A stretch of DNA of 42,900 bases from Aliivibrio_A kagoshimensis (GCF_050337105.1 NZ_JAKJSQ010000035.1:1-42900); one strand, 5' to 3'; shown: positions 17,306-25,315, counted from the stretch's first letter. Notes: generated by a model from the letters alone, not told the origin. Numbers and translations: made by a program.

Positions 17306-17380
17306 GATAAAAACGTCAATTTCGTTGCTCGTTAAAAACGTCAAAATGGTCAAGTGTTACGTTATAAACGTTAAAATGGT
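17306..17380 (-). repeat. Triplicated ACGT-centred motif in the cbp promoter region
   Basis: Three directly repeated copies have cores AAAAACGTCAATTT, AAAAACGTCAAAAT and ATAAACGTTAAAAT, spaced 25 and 30 bp apart. Copies 2 and 3 match at 18 of 20 positions (17331-17350 against 17361-17380). Read on the minus strand each copy contains TTGACG or TTAACG. The placement upstream of an activator-dependent promoter suggests operator sites. Confidence 0.6.
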
Positions 17381-17413
17381 TTTATTTTAATCGAAAATCC
17401 AGTTTTTTTAAGC

Positions 17414-17427
17414 GTGACTCACATCAC
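17414..17427. promoter_or_regulatory. Candidate CRP site 1
   Basis: GTGA-CTCACA-TCAC has perfect CRP-type half-sites with the canonical 6-bp spacer, and flanks AAGC/CTTT partly fitting the AAATGTGA consensus. CRP control of chitin and sugar genes is normal in vibrios. It overlaps ACTCAC, half of the SlmA consensus, but the other SlmA half is absent. Confidence 0.55.
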
Positions 17428-17516
17428 CTTTCCTTCTGTGTTTAACGTGGGATGTAGGTGCTTACTAACTCTGTGCTCTTTTAATATAAATAGCCTGTAA
17501 GCCGTTGAGTTTTTTA

Positions 17517-17530
17517 GTGAGATGAGTCAC
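17517..17530. promoter_or_regulatory. Candidate CRP site 2
   Basis: GTGA-GATGAG-TCAC is a second perfect GTGA-N6-TCAC dyad, 103 bp from the first and nearer chiS. The outer bases are weaker than in site 1, so a chance match is more likely. Confidence 0.4.
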
Positions 17531-17672
17531 GTGAACACAATAGCCTTAATGTTCGTAAAAAAATAATCTTAACGGTTTGTCGTGATTTGGTTCTCGTTTT
17601 GATCAATTAAGCAATAGAAAGAGGTGTTTTTTACGTTGTACACAGAACTTTTTCATACTTATTTTTTTAATG

Positions 17673-17699
17673 TAAAAAAGCCCGAAGTAAGTTCGGGCT
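17673..17699 (-). terminator. Rho-independent terminator of chiS
   Basis: AGCCCGAA (17679-17686) and TTCGGGCT (17692-17699) form an 8-bp perfect GC-rich stem with a 5-nt loop. On the minus strand it is followed directly by a run of Ts, and lies 18 nt after the chiS stop. It separates chiS transcription from the cbp operon downstream. Confidence 0.93.
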
Positions 17700-17716
17700 C
17701 GTTGTTTGTTGCTGCT

Positions 17717-20700
17717 TTAGTCTGTTAATAACTTCTGCAGTTGATCACGAAGTTTTTCAACTCTCTGTCGGCTAGCGGTTGGCGACTGGCAGTGTTCGAG
17801 TACGTAATCAATAGTGTTGAGTACGGTACGCCAGCGAGGGGTTTTAGGTAGGGTTTCGACTCTTAAGTATTTATCCAGAGTACGAGTTTGTAGGGTACTT
17901 CTGTCGAGATAGACACGCCATAGGCCACTCTGTTCGGCAAGGGTGAACTTATCAGAGCCACTATCTTGCTGCCAATAATCAAGGGTCTCCGTCATTACAT
18001 CGACCAAAATCTCACGCATGATTGTCGCTTTATCACTGCCTTTATTTTCGACCTTATCCGCGATGCGGGTAAACTCACCCCCCATCTCTTTTAGCTGCTG
18101 AAGTTTGTCTTTGTCACCATCGAATGCGTAACGAGAAAGTGCATCTACGGCATTTTCTAGGTCAAAAATACGCTGGATGTTATCGCTGTTATGTACGGAT
18201 AAAATCACAATAGATAATAGGCCAGAGCCTTTTGGCATCGGTAAAATATCGGCAAAAATTCGCTGAACGTCTCCATCAATGTAGATATCAATGTCGCCGT
18301 TAAAATGGGTAGTTTGTTGTGTTAATGCTGGTCTTATCAATAATTCTTCAGTGTGGTAGCGGGTGAGCTGTTCACTGCTTCTTTTAAACAGTTTTGAAGC
18401 AGCATCATTCGCAAATTTAATTCGATTATCTTGCCTGATGCAGATAATTGCTTCAGGTGCTTTCTCTAACTGTTCAAGCAGATACCCTTGCGCCTCTAGG
18501 AGACCGGCCTCTACTTGCTCTCGACTGCGGAGTTCTTTTTGTAAATTGACATTCTCTTGTCGTCTCAATTCAGATTTGCTAGCAAGCAGGTGAGCATTAA
18601 TACGGGCAGAAAGTTCCTGCTTATTAAAGGGTTTGGTTAAGTAATCGTTAGCACCAGCATCAAAGCCTCTTATTCTATCCTGAGTTTGATTCAGTGCAGT
18701 TAACATAATAATAGGGAGTTCTGCATGATCGTACTCCGCTCTTAGCGACTGACACACTTCATACCCACTCATCCCTGGCATCATCACATCGAGCAACAGC
18801 AGTTCAGGTTTTTCTTCTTTTAATAAGCTGAGTGTTTCTGGCCCGTCGGATGCGGTTTTGACTCGATAGCCCTCTAATCGGAGGAAGTTATCCAACACTT
18901 GCAGATTGACGGGCTCATCGTCGGCAATGACCAACAACGGACCGTCACTGTTCTCCGGTAGACTGTTATCGATCATGGGACTCGGTGAACTGCTCACTGG
19001 GGCTTGGAAGTGAGAGTGGGGGGCGTCTGTGTCACTGCCGGCTAAGGTTTGATCGGTAGCGATAGGTAAGGTAAAGCTAAAGGTTGCCCCTACCATTGGT
19101 TGGCTGCTGACGTAGAGATCGCCATTCATCAACTCAATCAACTGTCGGCTGATTGATAAGCCTAATCCGGCACCTTGACGATATCGGTTGGAGTCTTGTC
19201 CGGCTTGGATCAATGGCTCAAAGATGTGTTCTAACTGCTCAGGGGGGATCCCGTGACCAGTATCGACCACTTGAACGCGTATATTCTCATCAACCACCGT
19301 GGCTGAAATAACAATTTTACCTTCAGAAGTGTATTTGATCGCGTTGCCGATAAGGTTATACAGCACTTGCTCTAAGCGCTGCTCATCCGCCAAAACCACG
19401 GGAAGATCGTTAGAAACCTGATTAATGATTCTAACAGGTTTACTGCCTATTAGATGCTGAGATAACTCCAGAACTAAGCGGGTTGCTGAAGAGACATTAA
19501 CTGGCTTCTTATTGATGTCGAGGCTGCCATATCGCATTTTGTGATAATCGAGAAGATCGTCAACTAAGGTCGCTAATCGTTGGCCGCTGTTGATGATGAT
19601 CTCTAGTTGATGGCGTTGATGAGAGAGAAGTGGACCATTCGCACCAGAGATTAATGTTTCGGCGATACCCACCATTCCATGCAGAGGGGTTCTTAATTCA
19701 TGGGAGGTGGTTGCTAAAAACTCATCCTTTAGCTTGTCAGCAAGCTGCAGTTCATCATTTTGATGTTGAATCGTGGACAAATTACTTTCAAGTACTCGGT
19801 TCTGCTCTTTGATCAGTTCGATCTTCTCTCTTACTGAGCGTTGCATCCTAGAAAAACTGATAGCTAAACGCCCAATCTCATCACTTCTTTCTGTACTTGA
19901 GATCTCTTGATCTAAGTCTCCTGCCGACACGCGTTCTGCAGCCCAGGATAATTTTAATAGAGGAAGGGTAATGGAGTTGGAGAGATAATGAGAGGCAATA
20001 ACGACTAGAATAATAGCCAACATCATCGCGAATACAAATATCTTTTCTAACTGCTGAATTCTCAAAAATGCTTGGTTTTCTGGGAGCTCGACAGAGAGTG
20101 CCCAAGTTTGATTCAACACAGACACTGGAGAGTATGCCGATAGAATCATCGCCCCATCAGCATTGGCAAAGCTGCCCACGGCTGAATCACCTTTTAAGGC
20201 ATTGATAATGATGGTTGAGCTTAATTCGATATCACTGTCAGAGACATTGTTTATTTTTGATTGAAAATCCTGTCCCACTAACAGGTATGAGATACCACTG
20301 TTGAGATCGGAGGTTTGTTCGATGAGTTGAGTCAGTTTTTTATTCGACAGCTCAAAGATGACATAACTGTGCAAAAAACCCTGTTGAATGATGGGAGCAG
20401 CAAACCAAGCGACTTGATGATCGCTCACTTGATTAAAACCTGAAAAAATAACAGGCACATTATCTTTGTCACTCTGCTCTTTGACGGATTGGGCTACTTT
20501 TTTATAGGTTTCGGAGAGTGGCGTATTGTTGTATTTTCCGCTGAGTAAATTGGTGCCAAAGTTGTCCTTTTTTTGGATGGAGTAGACCACAGTTCCTTTT
20601 CTATCAACCAACAACACATCACTAAAATCGGATCGTTTCAATAATTCAATATAGGCCCAGTGATAACGCTTATGGATAAGTCGGTAGCGTTCACTGCCAT

Positions 20701-21091
20701 TGTAGGCTTCAGAGTCAGAGGGGACAGGCGTTTTGATAACATGCTTAGATCCGCGAATGTACCGTTGCTGCGCATTCTCTCTCGCTTCTTGTTCTGTAAA
20801 TCCTAAATCTTGAAAAGCACCGATCAACCCATAGAATCGACCGCCACTGGCGTTAGCAAGTTCTGAGTGAGCAAAGCTGAGGACCTCAGACTCCTTCGCT
20901 TGGAAGTAAGTACGTATTTGTTGTTGTTTATTATCACGCAAAGAGGCGAGGTGATTGGTGCTCTGTTGTTCTAAATCTTGACTGTGCGAGTGAAGAAAAA
21001 ATAGGGCAATTAAGGTAAGAGGAGTAATGCTTAAAAAGAGAAAAGCCACCATTAATTTGTTTTGTAACCGAGTAAATAATTGTTTTTTCAC
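17717..21091 (-). CDS. chiS: Chitin catabolic hybrid sensor histidine kinase and DNA-binding regulator ChiS
   Basis: An 1124-residue inner-membrane regulator (V. cholerae ChiS is about 1129). Order: TM1 (about 13-33), periplasmic Cache-like sensor (about 34-347), TM2 (about 350-372), HAMP (about 373-425), coiled coil, HisKA with His464 in SHELRTP, HATPase with N583 of IGNAIKY and the G-loops, receiver with Asp768 in LLLDVMMPG and Lys820, a second coiled coil (about 840-875), a PAS-like region (about 876-965), and a basic C-terminal region (about 1040-1124). In V. cholerae the C-terminal part binds DNA and directly activates the cbp operon, with CBP inhibiting ChiS when chitin sugars are absent. 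The start codon is GTG, with AGGTGA 5 nt upstream. It matches VC0622. Confidence 0.95.
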   Translation of the reverse strand: MKKQLFTRLQNKLMVAFLFLSITPLTLIALFFLHSHSQDLEQQSTNHLASLRDNKQQQIRTYFQAKESEVLSFAHSELANASGGRFYGLIGAFQDLGFTEQEARENAQQRYIRGSKHVIKTPVPSDSEAYNGSERYRLIHKRYHWAYIELLKRSDFSDVLLVDRKGTVVYSIQKKDNFGTNLLSGKYNNTPLSETYKKVAQSVKEQSDKDNVPVIFSGFNQVSDHQVAWFAAPIIQQGFLHSYVIFELSNKKLTQLIEQTSDLNSGISYLLVGQDFQSKINNVSDSDIELSSTIIINALKGDSAVGSFANADGAMILSAYSPVSVLNQTWALSVELPENQAFLRIQQLEKIFVFAMMLAIILVVIASHYLSNSITLPLLKLSWAAERVSAGDLDQEISSTERSDEIGRLAISFSRMQRSVREKIELIKEQNRVLESNLSTIQHQNDELQLADKLKDEFLATTSHELRTPLHGMVGIAETLISGANGPLLSHQRHQLEIIINSGQRLATLVDDLLDYHKMRYGSLDINKKPVNVSSATRLVLELSQHLIGSKPVRIINQVSNDLPVVLADEQRLEQVLYNLIGNAIKYTSEGKIVISATVVDENIRVQVVDTGHGIPPEQLEHIFEPLIQAGQDSNRYRQGAGLGLSISRQLIELMNGDLYVSSQPMVGATFSFTLPIATDQTLAGSDTDAPHSHFQAPVSSSPSPMIDNSLPENSDGPLLVIADDEPVNLQVLDNFLRLEGYRVKTASDGPETLSLLKEEKPELLLLDVMMPGMSGYEVCQSLRAEYDHAELPIIMLTALNQTQDRIRGFDAGANDYLTKPFNKQELSARINAHLLASKSELRRQENVNLQKELRSREQVEAGLLEAQGYLLEQLEKAPEAIICIRQDNRIKFANDAASKLFKRSSEQLTRYHTEELLIRPALTQQTTHFNGDIDIYIDGDVQRIFADILPMPKGSGLLSIVILSVHNSDNIQRIFDLENAVDALSRYAFDGDKDKLQQLKEMGGEFTRIADKVENKGSDKATIMREILVDVMTETLDYWQQDSGSDKFTLAEQSGLWRVYLDRSTLQTRTLDKYLRVETLPKTPRWRTVLNTIDYVLEHCQSPTASRQRVEKLRDQLQKLLTD

Positions 21092-21131
21092 TTATTTCAC
21101 CTGAATTTGCACTTTTGGCTATTGAATGCAA

Positions 21132-21156
21132 TTTAACGTTTTTACAAAACGTTAAA
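21132..21156. promoter_or_regulatory. Perfect dyad upstream of chiS, candidate operator
   Basis: TTTAACGTTTT (21132-21142) and AAAACGTTAAA (21146-21156) are exact reverse complements separated by TAC. The dyad lies 41 bp upstream of the chiS GTG. The half-site AAAACGTTAAA is nearly the same as the motif repeated before cbp. A second small dyad, ATTGAC (21171-21176) and GTCAAT (21184-21189), lies just beyond it. A shared regulator of chiS and cbp is an inference. Confidence 0.6.
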
Positions 21157-21231
21157 AAAGAGTACGTATTATTGACGTAAAGGGTCAATTTAGATTTATA
21201 CGGACTTTTTTCGAGATATCAAGTTAGTAGC

Positions 21232-21259
21232 AATAAAAGCGTGTCAAAATCCACGCTTT
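21232..21259 (-). terminator. Probable rsmC terminator
   Basis: AAAGCGTG (21236-21243) and CACGCTTT (21252-21259) form a perfect 8-bp stem with an 8-nt loop. On the minus strand the run TTTTATTG follows, about 60 nt after the rsmC stop. The T-run is short, so efficiency may be moderate. Confidence 0.65.
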
Positions 21260-21319
21260 ATAAAATTTCAGGGCTGGATATCGTCAAAATAGGCAATTTC
21301 AGCGATTGTTATCGTTGGT

Positions 21320-22345
21320 TTACGATTGTTTTTTTGCGCTGTAAATTTTAAATGCGTTGGTTTTTGCTTTTGTCTCGCAATGACCAAATGCGGATTGAAT
21401 GATTGGCGGGTATTGCAAAAAGCTGTTGGCGACAATTAACAGTTGGCCGTTATACTTGAGGTGCTTTGGTGCCTCGGCAAGCAGAGTTTCAGTAGAGCTG
21501 TAGTGTGTTTTTAACCCTGCATGAAAAGGTGGATTACTGATTAAAAAGTCGTAGTTGTTATCCGTATCAGAATAAACATCAGTTGCAAACACATTGCCTT
21601 GAAGATTATTGGCCTCTAGTGTTGCCTTAGAAGACTCAATAGCTAGTGCACTGATGTCACATAGGTTGATATCAATCTCGGGGTTTAGAATTTTCATTAT
21701 TGAGCCTAATACACCAGCACCACAACCAAAATCGAGCACTTTACCTTTTAATGTTGGCAACGACTCAACCAACAGTTGGCTGCCTTTATCAAATTCACCA
21801 TGGCTGAATACGCCAGGTAAGCTTCGAACTTGAATCTCTTGCTCAGCCACTGAGACAACATAACTTTTAAAGTAATTCGCTAATTCAAAAGTGGGTGCCT
21901 CTTGAGTGCATTGACCCCAGTAGAAACTGCAACGGCGTGCTGAATCGTATTTAGTGATGGGGCCAAAAGGAGTAAACATTTTCTCAATGCTTTTCACGCC
22001 ACTGCGATTCTCCCCAACCACACAAATCTCAGTCCCTTTACCCAGTTTAGCCAGCAACATTGTCAGTAAAAAGTCCGCTTCGGCTTTGGCTTTTGGCCAA
22101 TAGAGCAGAATTAAATCCGCTTCTGAGGTCTGAGTCAGTTCAGCACCAAAAAAGGTTTGGATCTGCTCTGATGCTTTATGCGAATGGTAATAACCATAGT
22201 TGGTAGTAAAAATAGAGACAGAGGCACAATGATTAACTAACTCGGATGGAAAGTCATCTTCAAGCTCACCCGCAACCAATACGTGTTTATCGGCAAAGTA
22301 CTCAATTTGACGTAGCGCAATTTGGCTAGGGGCGGTAAAAATCAT
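21320..22345 (-). CDS. rsmC: 16S rRNA (guanine-1207-N2)-methyltransferase RsmC
   Basis: A 341-residue protein with the duplicated methyltransferase layout of RsmC. The degenerate N-terminal half (about 1-160) helps fold and bind RNA. The C-terminal half carries the SAM loop VLDFGCGAGVLG (near 194-205) and the catalytic N6/N2-type motif SNPPFHAG (near 262-269). It methylates G1207 of 16S rRNA in the assembled 30S subunit using S-adenosylmethionine. The length equals that of other gammaproteobacterial RsmC proteins. It lies 119 bp downstream of the AI-2E-family permease gene on the same strand; the spacer holds a hairpin without a T-run, so readthrough is possible. The ribosome binding site is weak (AGAGA). 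Confidence 0.93.
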   Translation of the reverse strand: MIFTAPSQIALRQIEYFADKHVLVAGELEDDFPSELVNHCASVSIFTTNYGYYHSHKASEQIQTFFGAELTQTSEADLILLYWPKAKAEADFLLTMLLAKLGKGTEICVVGENRSGVKSIEKMFTPFGPITKYDSARRCSFYWGQCTQEAPTFELANYFKSYVVSVAEQEIQVRSLPGVFSHGEFDKGSQLLVESLPTLKGKVLDFGCGAGVLGSIMKILNPEIDINLCDISALAIESSKATLEANNLQGNVFATDVYSDTDNNYDFLISNPPFHAGLKTHYSSTETLLAEAPKHLKYNGQLLIVANSFLQYPPIIQSAFGHCETKAKTNAFKIYSAKKQS

Positions 22346-22419
22346 GGTTATCTCTTTTTAGTGGCTAAATATCGAGGGGATTGTCCCACAAAGCAGGAGC
22401 AGGTTAAACCTAAACAGCA

Positions 22420-22445
22420 GGTGACCCGCGTATCCACGGGTCACC
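22420..22445 (-). promoter_or_regulatory. GC-rich hairpin between the AI-2E-family permease and rsmC
   Basis: GGTGACCCG (22420-22428) and CGGGTCACC (22437-22445) form a perfect 9-bp stem with an 8-nt loop, extendable with CAG/CTG across one bulged base. It begins about 20 nt after the permease stop. The minus-strand sequence after it (TGCTGTTTAGG) is not a proper T-run, so I do not call it an efficient terminator. Confidence 0.5.
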
Positions 22446-22464
22446 CTGTTAAAAGAGGGGAAAT

Positions 22465-23550
22465 CTAACTATTATCTTGGTCGTCTAAGAAGGTTTTAAA
22501 CTCAATTTCATACAGGTTAAATAGCACCAGTGTGACCGCAAAAATAATTGGACCATAAATCAGGCCGATTAGACCAAACAGTTGGATCCCACCTAGCAAA
22601 GAGAAGAAAATCAGCAGAGTATTCATCCCTGAGTTTCCTTGCATAAGCAGAGGACGAACGATGTTATCGATAGAACCGACCACCACAACTCCCCATATGG
22701 AGAGAAACAGAGCCCACTCCCATTGGTTGGTTAGCAGTAGATAGAGGGCTGCTGGAATCCAGATAAGAGCGGTTCCGACCAGAGGAATGAATGAGGCAAA
22801 CCCCATCATTGTGCCCCAGAACAGGCCAGGGAACCCGGCTAACCACATAGCAAAACCACCGGCGATACCTTGGGCTATCGCGGTTAAAAAAGATCCCAGT
22901 ACGGCGGATTTAGCGACCTGCTCCACTTCATCAAGCAGCTGATCTTCTTGAGTACGTGACAGTGGCAGTACATGGCGAAATGCGGTGAAAATTTTGTCTT
23001 GATCACGTAGAAAGAAAAACAGCACAAACAACATTAAAAAGAAGCTCATTAGAAAGCTGGTGGCATCACCGAGTATTTTGGCACTCATACCAACAATTTT
23101 GGTGCCAAACTGAGAGGCTAATTGCGCAATTTTTTGAGTGATCTCTTGGGGATCGATTTTATCAAAAGGGAGCCACTCATTCAGAAAGTGGATAGCCTTT
23201 GCCGCAAGAGGGTGATTGAAAGCTTCTTGAATACCGCCATGAGTCACCCAGTCGTAGGTGTCTTTTGAAAAAGTTGAACCTTGCTGAACAATGGCTGCAA
23301 ATACAAAAAAAAGTGGGATGGCGATGATAAAGGTCAACAGAGTACAAGAGATGACGGCTGACGTATTGGGGCGATGATGCAATTTATCATCAATAATGTT
23401 GTGCAACGGGGCAAACAGTAAGGAGATAATAAAAGCAATAATAATCGGATTTAAATAGGGCTCTATCAACAGGTAACACGCATAGGCCGCGATCATTAAC
23501 GAGATGATTAACATCCAGTGACGAGAGGTCATTTTGGCTGATTTTGGCAA
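22465..23550 (-). CDS. AI-2E family transporter / PerM-like permease
   Basis: A 361-residue polytopic membrane protein of the AI-2 exporter-like (PerM/TqsA/YdiK) superfamily, with about eight predicted helices: paired helices near 12-58 and 62-87, and a C-terminal bundle from about 190 to 345 with the family's GxxxGxxMGFASFIPLVGTALIWIP segment. Substrates in this family vary (AI-2, Na+/H+ and others), so no substrate is claimed. I take the TTG at 23550 as start because AAGGA lies 6 nt upstream. The first in-frame ATG, at codon 7 (23532), has no ribosome binding site and would drop MPKSAK. It is divergent from the small ORF at 23643. By position it corresponds to V. cholerae VC0624. Confidence 0.85.
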   Translation of the reverse strand: MPKSAKMTSRHWMLIISLMIAAYACYLLIEPYLNPIIIAFIISLLFAPLHNIIDDKLHHRPNTSAVISCTLLTFIIAIPLFFVFAAIVQQGSTFSKDTYDWVTHGGIQEAFNHPLAAKAIHFLNEWLPFDKIDPQEITQKIAQLASQFGTKIVGMSAKILGDATSFLMSFFLMLFVLFFFLRDQDKIFTAFRHVLPLSRTQEDQLLDEVEQVAKSAVLGSFLTAIAQGIAGGFAMWLAGFPGLFWGTMMGFASFIPLVGTALIWIPAALYLLLTNQWEWALFLSIWGVVVVGSIDNIVRPLLMQGNSGMNTLLIFFSLLGGIQLFGLIGLIYGPIIFAVTLVLFNLYEIEFKTFLDDQDNS

Positions 23551-23642
23551 AGTGATTCCTTAAATTTTTAGTAAAAGATCTTTTCTTTGTCAGTAGTTTA
23601 TATAACTATGATCGGAATTAGCAACTTATTAAGGTGTAAATA

Positions 23643-23762
23643 ATGGGCTGTTGTGAAAATAAGAGTGAAGGGTGTAAGGGAAAACGGAGAGGGAAAAAGC
23701 TTCCGTGGTTCACGGTTTTGCTAGTGGTATTGCTAGTATTGGTCATAGTGAACTGGCAATAA
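23643..23762 (+). CDS. Small single-span membrane protein, 39 residues, function unknown
   Basis: An uninterrupted 39-codon frame: MGCCEN, then a Lys/Arg-rich segment (KGKRRGKK, 12-19), then a hydrophobic helix of Leu/Val/Ile (about 22-36) ending NWQ. The positive-inside rule puts the N-terminus in the cytoplasm. Three cysteines (3, 4 and 11) precede the helix and could bind metal or form a disulfide; this is not a lipobox. AAGGTG lies about 7 nt before the ATG, and a terminator stem begins at the stop codon, so the frame is bounded by real expression signals. V. cholerae has a small hypothetical gene at this position as I recall (VC0625). I recognise no family. Confidence 0.75.
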   Translation: MGCCENKSEGCKGKRRGKKLPWFTVLLVVLLVLVIVNWQ

Positions 23763-23794
23763 AAATGCCTGACGCAATGCAGGCATTTTTTATC
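23761..23794. terminator. Bidirectional terminator between the small ORF and hemL
   Basis: AAAAATGCCTG (23761-23771) and CAGGCATTTTT (23780-23790) form a perfect 11-bp stem with an 8-nt loop, with A/T runs on both sides. It serves the plus-strand small ORF, whose stop overlaps it, and the minus-strand hemL, whose stop is at 23811. Confidence 0.9.
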
Positions 23795-23810
23795 ATTTTC
23801 AAGACGGTTA

Positions 23811-25115
23811 TTAAGCCTGTTCAGCGGCTTCTTGAGCAATGATAGCGAAACTGCGTTCTGCCGCTTCTAGGGTCGCTGCAATCTCTTTGCTGCCATGAGC
23901 CAATGATAAAAATCCAGCCTCATAAGCAGATGGCGCAAGGTATACACCGAACTTAAGCATCAAATTAAAGAACTTCTTGAAGCGTTCAATGTCACAACGA
24001 CCAACGTCTTCGAAACGGGTAACACTCTCTTGATCGGTAAAGAAGAAGCCGAACATGCCGCCGACATAGTTAACCACGAACGGAATCTGGTATTGATCAG
24101 CTAACTCTTTCAAGCCATTTGCCAGCTCGGCAGTTTTACGCGCTAAACGCTCTTCGTTACCTTCTTCAGTTAATACTTTCAAGCAAGCAAAACCCGCAGC
24201 CATAGCAACAGGGTTACCAGACAGTGTTCCTGCTTGGTAGACTGGGCCTGTTGGTGCAATGTATTGCATGACATCCTTACGGCCACCAAATGCACCTACT
24301 GGCATTCCACCACCAATTACTTTACCTAGCGTCGTTAAGTCTGGTTTGATGTTGTAGTAACCTTGAGCACAGCTTTGTGCCACTCTAAAACCTGTCATTA
24401 CTTCGTCAAAAATCAGCAATGCGCCTTCACTGTCACAAATGTCACGCAGACCTTCGTGGAAGCCTTCAACAGGGGGGATGCAGTTCATGTTGCCCGCAAC
24501 AGGTTCAACAATGATACAAGCGATCTCACCTTTAAACTCTGTAAACAGTTGGCGAACTGAGTCAATATCGTTGAAAGTTGCCGTTAGAGTATGTTTGGCA
24601 AAATCAACAGGTACACCTGGAGAGCTAGGCTGACCTAACGTAAGAGCGCCTGATCCTGCTTTTACTAATAAGCTGTCAGCGTGTCCGTGGTAGCACCCTT
24701 CAAATTTTAAAATCTTATCTCTGCCGGTAAAACCACGAGCTAATCGGATGGCACTCATGGTCGCTTCAGTACCTGAACTTACCATACGCACTTGTTCCAT
24801 TGATGGCACAAGTTCAGACACTAATTCAGCCATGTTGATTTCGGTTTCTGTTGGAGCACCAAAGCTTAAACCACGTTGAGCAGCATGGATGACTGCATCT
24901 CGAATGGTGGCATGGTTATGACCAAGTATCATCGGCCCCCAAGAACCAACATAGTCGATATAAGCTTTTCCATCAGCATCAAAAATTAGGGGACCATCAG
25001 CGCGGTCAATAAATAGTGGTGAGCCACCAACCCCGGCAAAAGCACGTACTGGAGAGTTGACTCCGCCAGGAATGACTTGTTGCGCTTTTGCAAAAAGATC
25101 TGCAGATTTGGTCAT
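23811..25115 (-). CDS. hemL: Glutamate-1-semialdehyde 2,1-aminomutase HemL
   Basis: A 434-residue PLP-dependent class-III aminotransferase-fold enzyme that moves the amino group of glutamate-1-semialdehyde to give 5-aminolevulinate, the start of C5-pathway tetrapyrrole synthesis. The PLP lysine is Lys265 in LGKVIGGGMPVG, the same number as in E. coli. The PLP-binding FDEVMTGFR and the N-terminal PGGVNSPVRAF signature are intact. The frame is open to 25148, but the ATG at 25115 begins the usual MTKSADLFAKAQQ and has AGAGGA 8 nt upstream. It is divergent from erpA across 278 bp. A TACAAT element at 25160-25165 (minus strand) is a possible -10 but lacks a clear -35. Confidence 0.97.
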   Translation of the reverse strand: MTKSADLFAKAQQVIPGGVNSPVRAFAGVGGSPLFIDRADGPLIFDADGKAYIDYVGSWGPMILGHNHATIRDAVIHAAQRGLSFGAPTETEINMAELVSELVPSMEQVRMVSSGTEATMSAIRLARGFTGRDKILKFEGCYHGHADSLLVKAGSGALTLGQPSSPGVPVDFAKHTLTATFNDIDSVRQLFTEFKGEIACIIVEPVAGNMNCIPPVEGFHEGLRDICDSEGALLIFDEVMTGFRVAQSCAQGYYNIKPDLTTLGKVIGGGMPVGAFGGRKDVMQYIAPTGPVYQAGTLSGNPVAMAAGFACLKVLTEEGNEERLARKTAELANGLKELADQYQIPFVVNYVGGMFGFFFTDQESVTRFEDVGRCDIERFKKFFNLMLKFGVYLAPSAYEAGFLSLAHGSKEIAATLEAAERSFAIIAQEAAEQA

Positions 25116-25315
25116 TACTTTATCCTCTAAATTACTAAGTGGGACCAATTAAGGGGGCTATTGTACATAATTCGAAGTGAAAATCTTGATTAGAGCCCGA
25201 CAAACTCAATTTAATGAGATGTAAATAGAGTTTATGTTTAAAAATTTGATTGGAGTATTCATAAATAAGGCTCATTTTCAGTAAAATACAAAGTTATTTA
25301 AGCAATTTGCGGCGA

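Larger units (their letters stand above)
17156..17678 (-). promoter_or_regulatory. Regulatory region of the cbp (chitobiose utilisation) operon
   Basis: This is the largest internal stretch without a gene; I find no credible ORF or RNA gene in it. Three copies of an ACGT-centred motif lie at 17306-17325, 17331-17350 and 17361-17380. The last two share 18 of 20 bases (core AAACGTYAAAATGGT). Two GTGA-N6-TCAC dyads lie at 17414-17427 and 17517-17530. A possible minus-strand -10 (TATAGA, 17286-17291) has no good -35, as expected of an activator-dependent promoter, and the motif copies would sit at about -37, -62 and -92. In V. cholerae this promoter is directly activated by ChiS and SlmA; which motif here belongs to which protein is not known to me. 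Confidence 0.6.

Noticed and set aside
23573..23584. Perfect palindrome AAAAGATCTTTT between the AI-2E-family permease and the small ORF
   Set aside because: A 12-bp AT-rich palindrome in a divergent spacer could be an operator, but no second copy or known consensus supports it. A partner -10 (TATGAT, 23607-23612) has no properly spaced -35.
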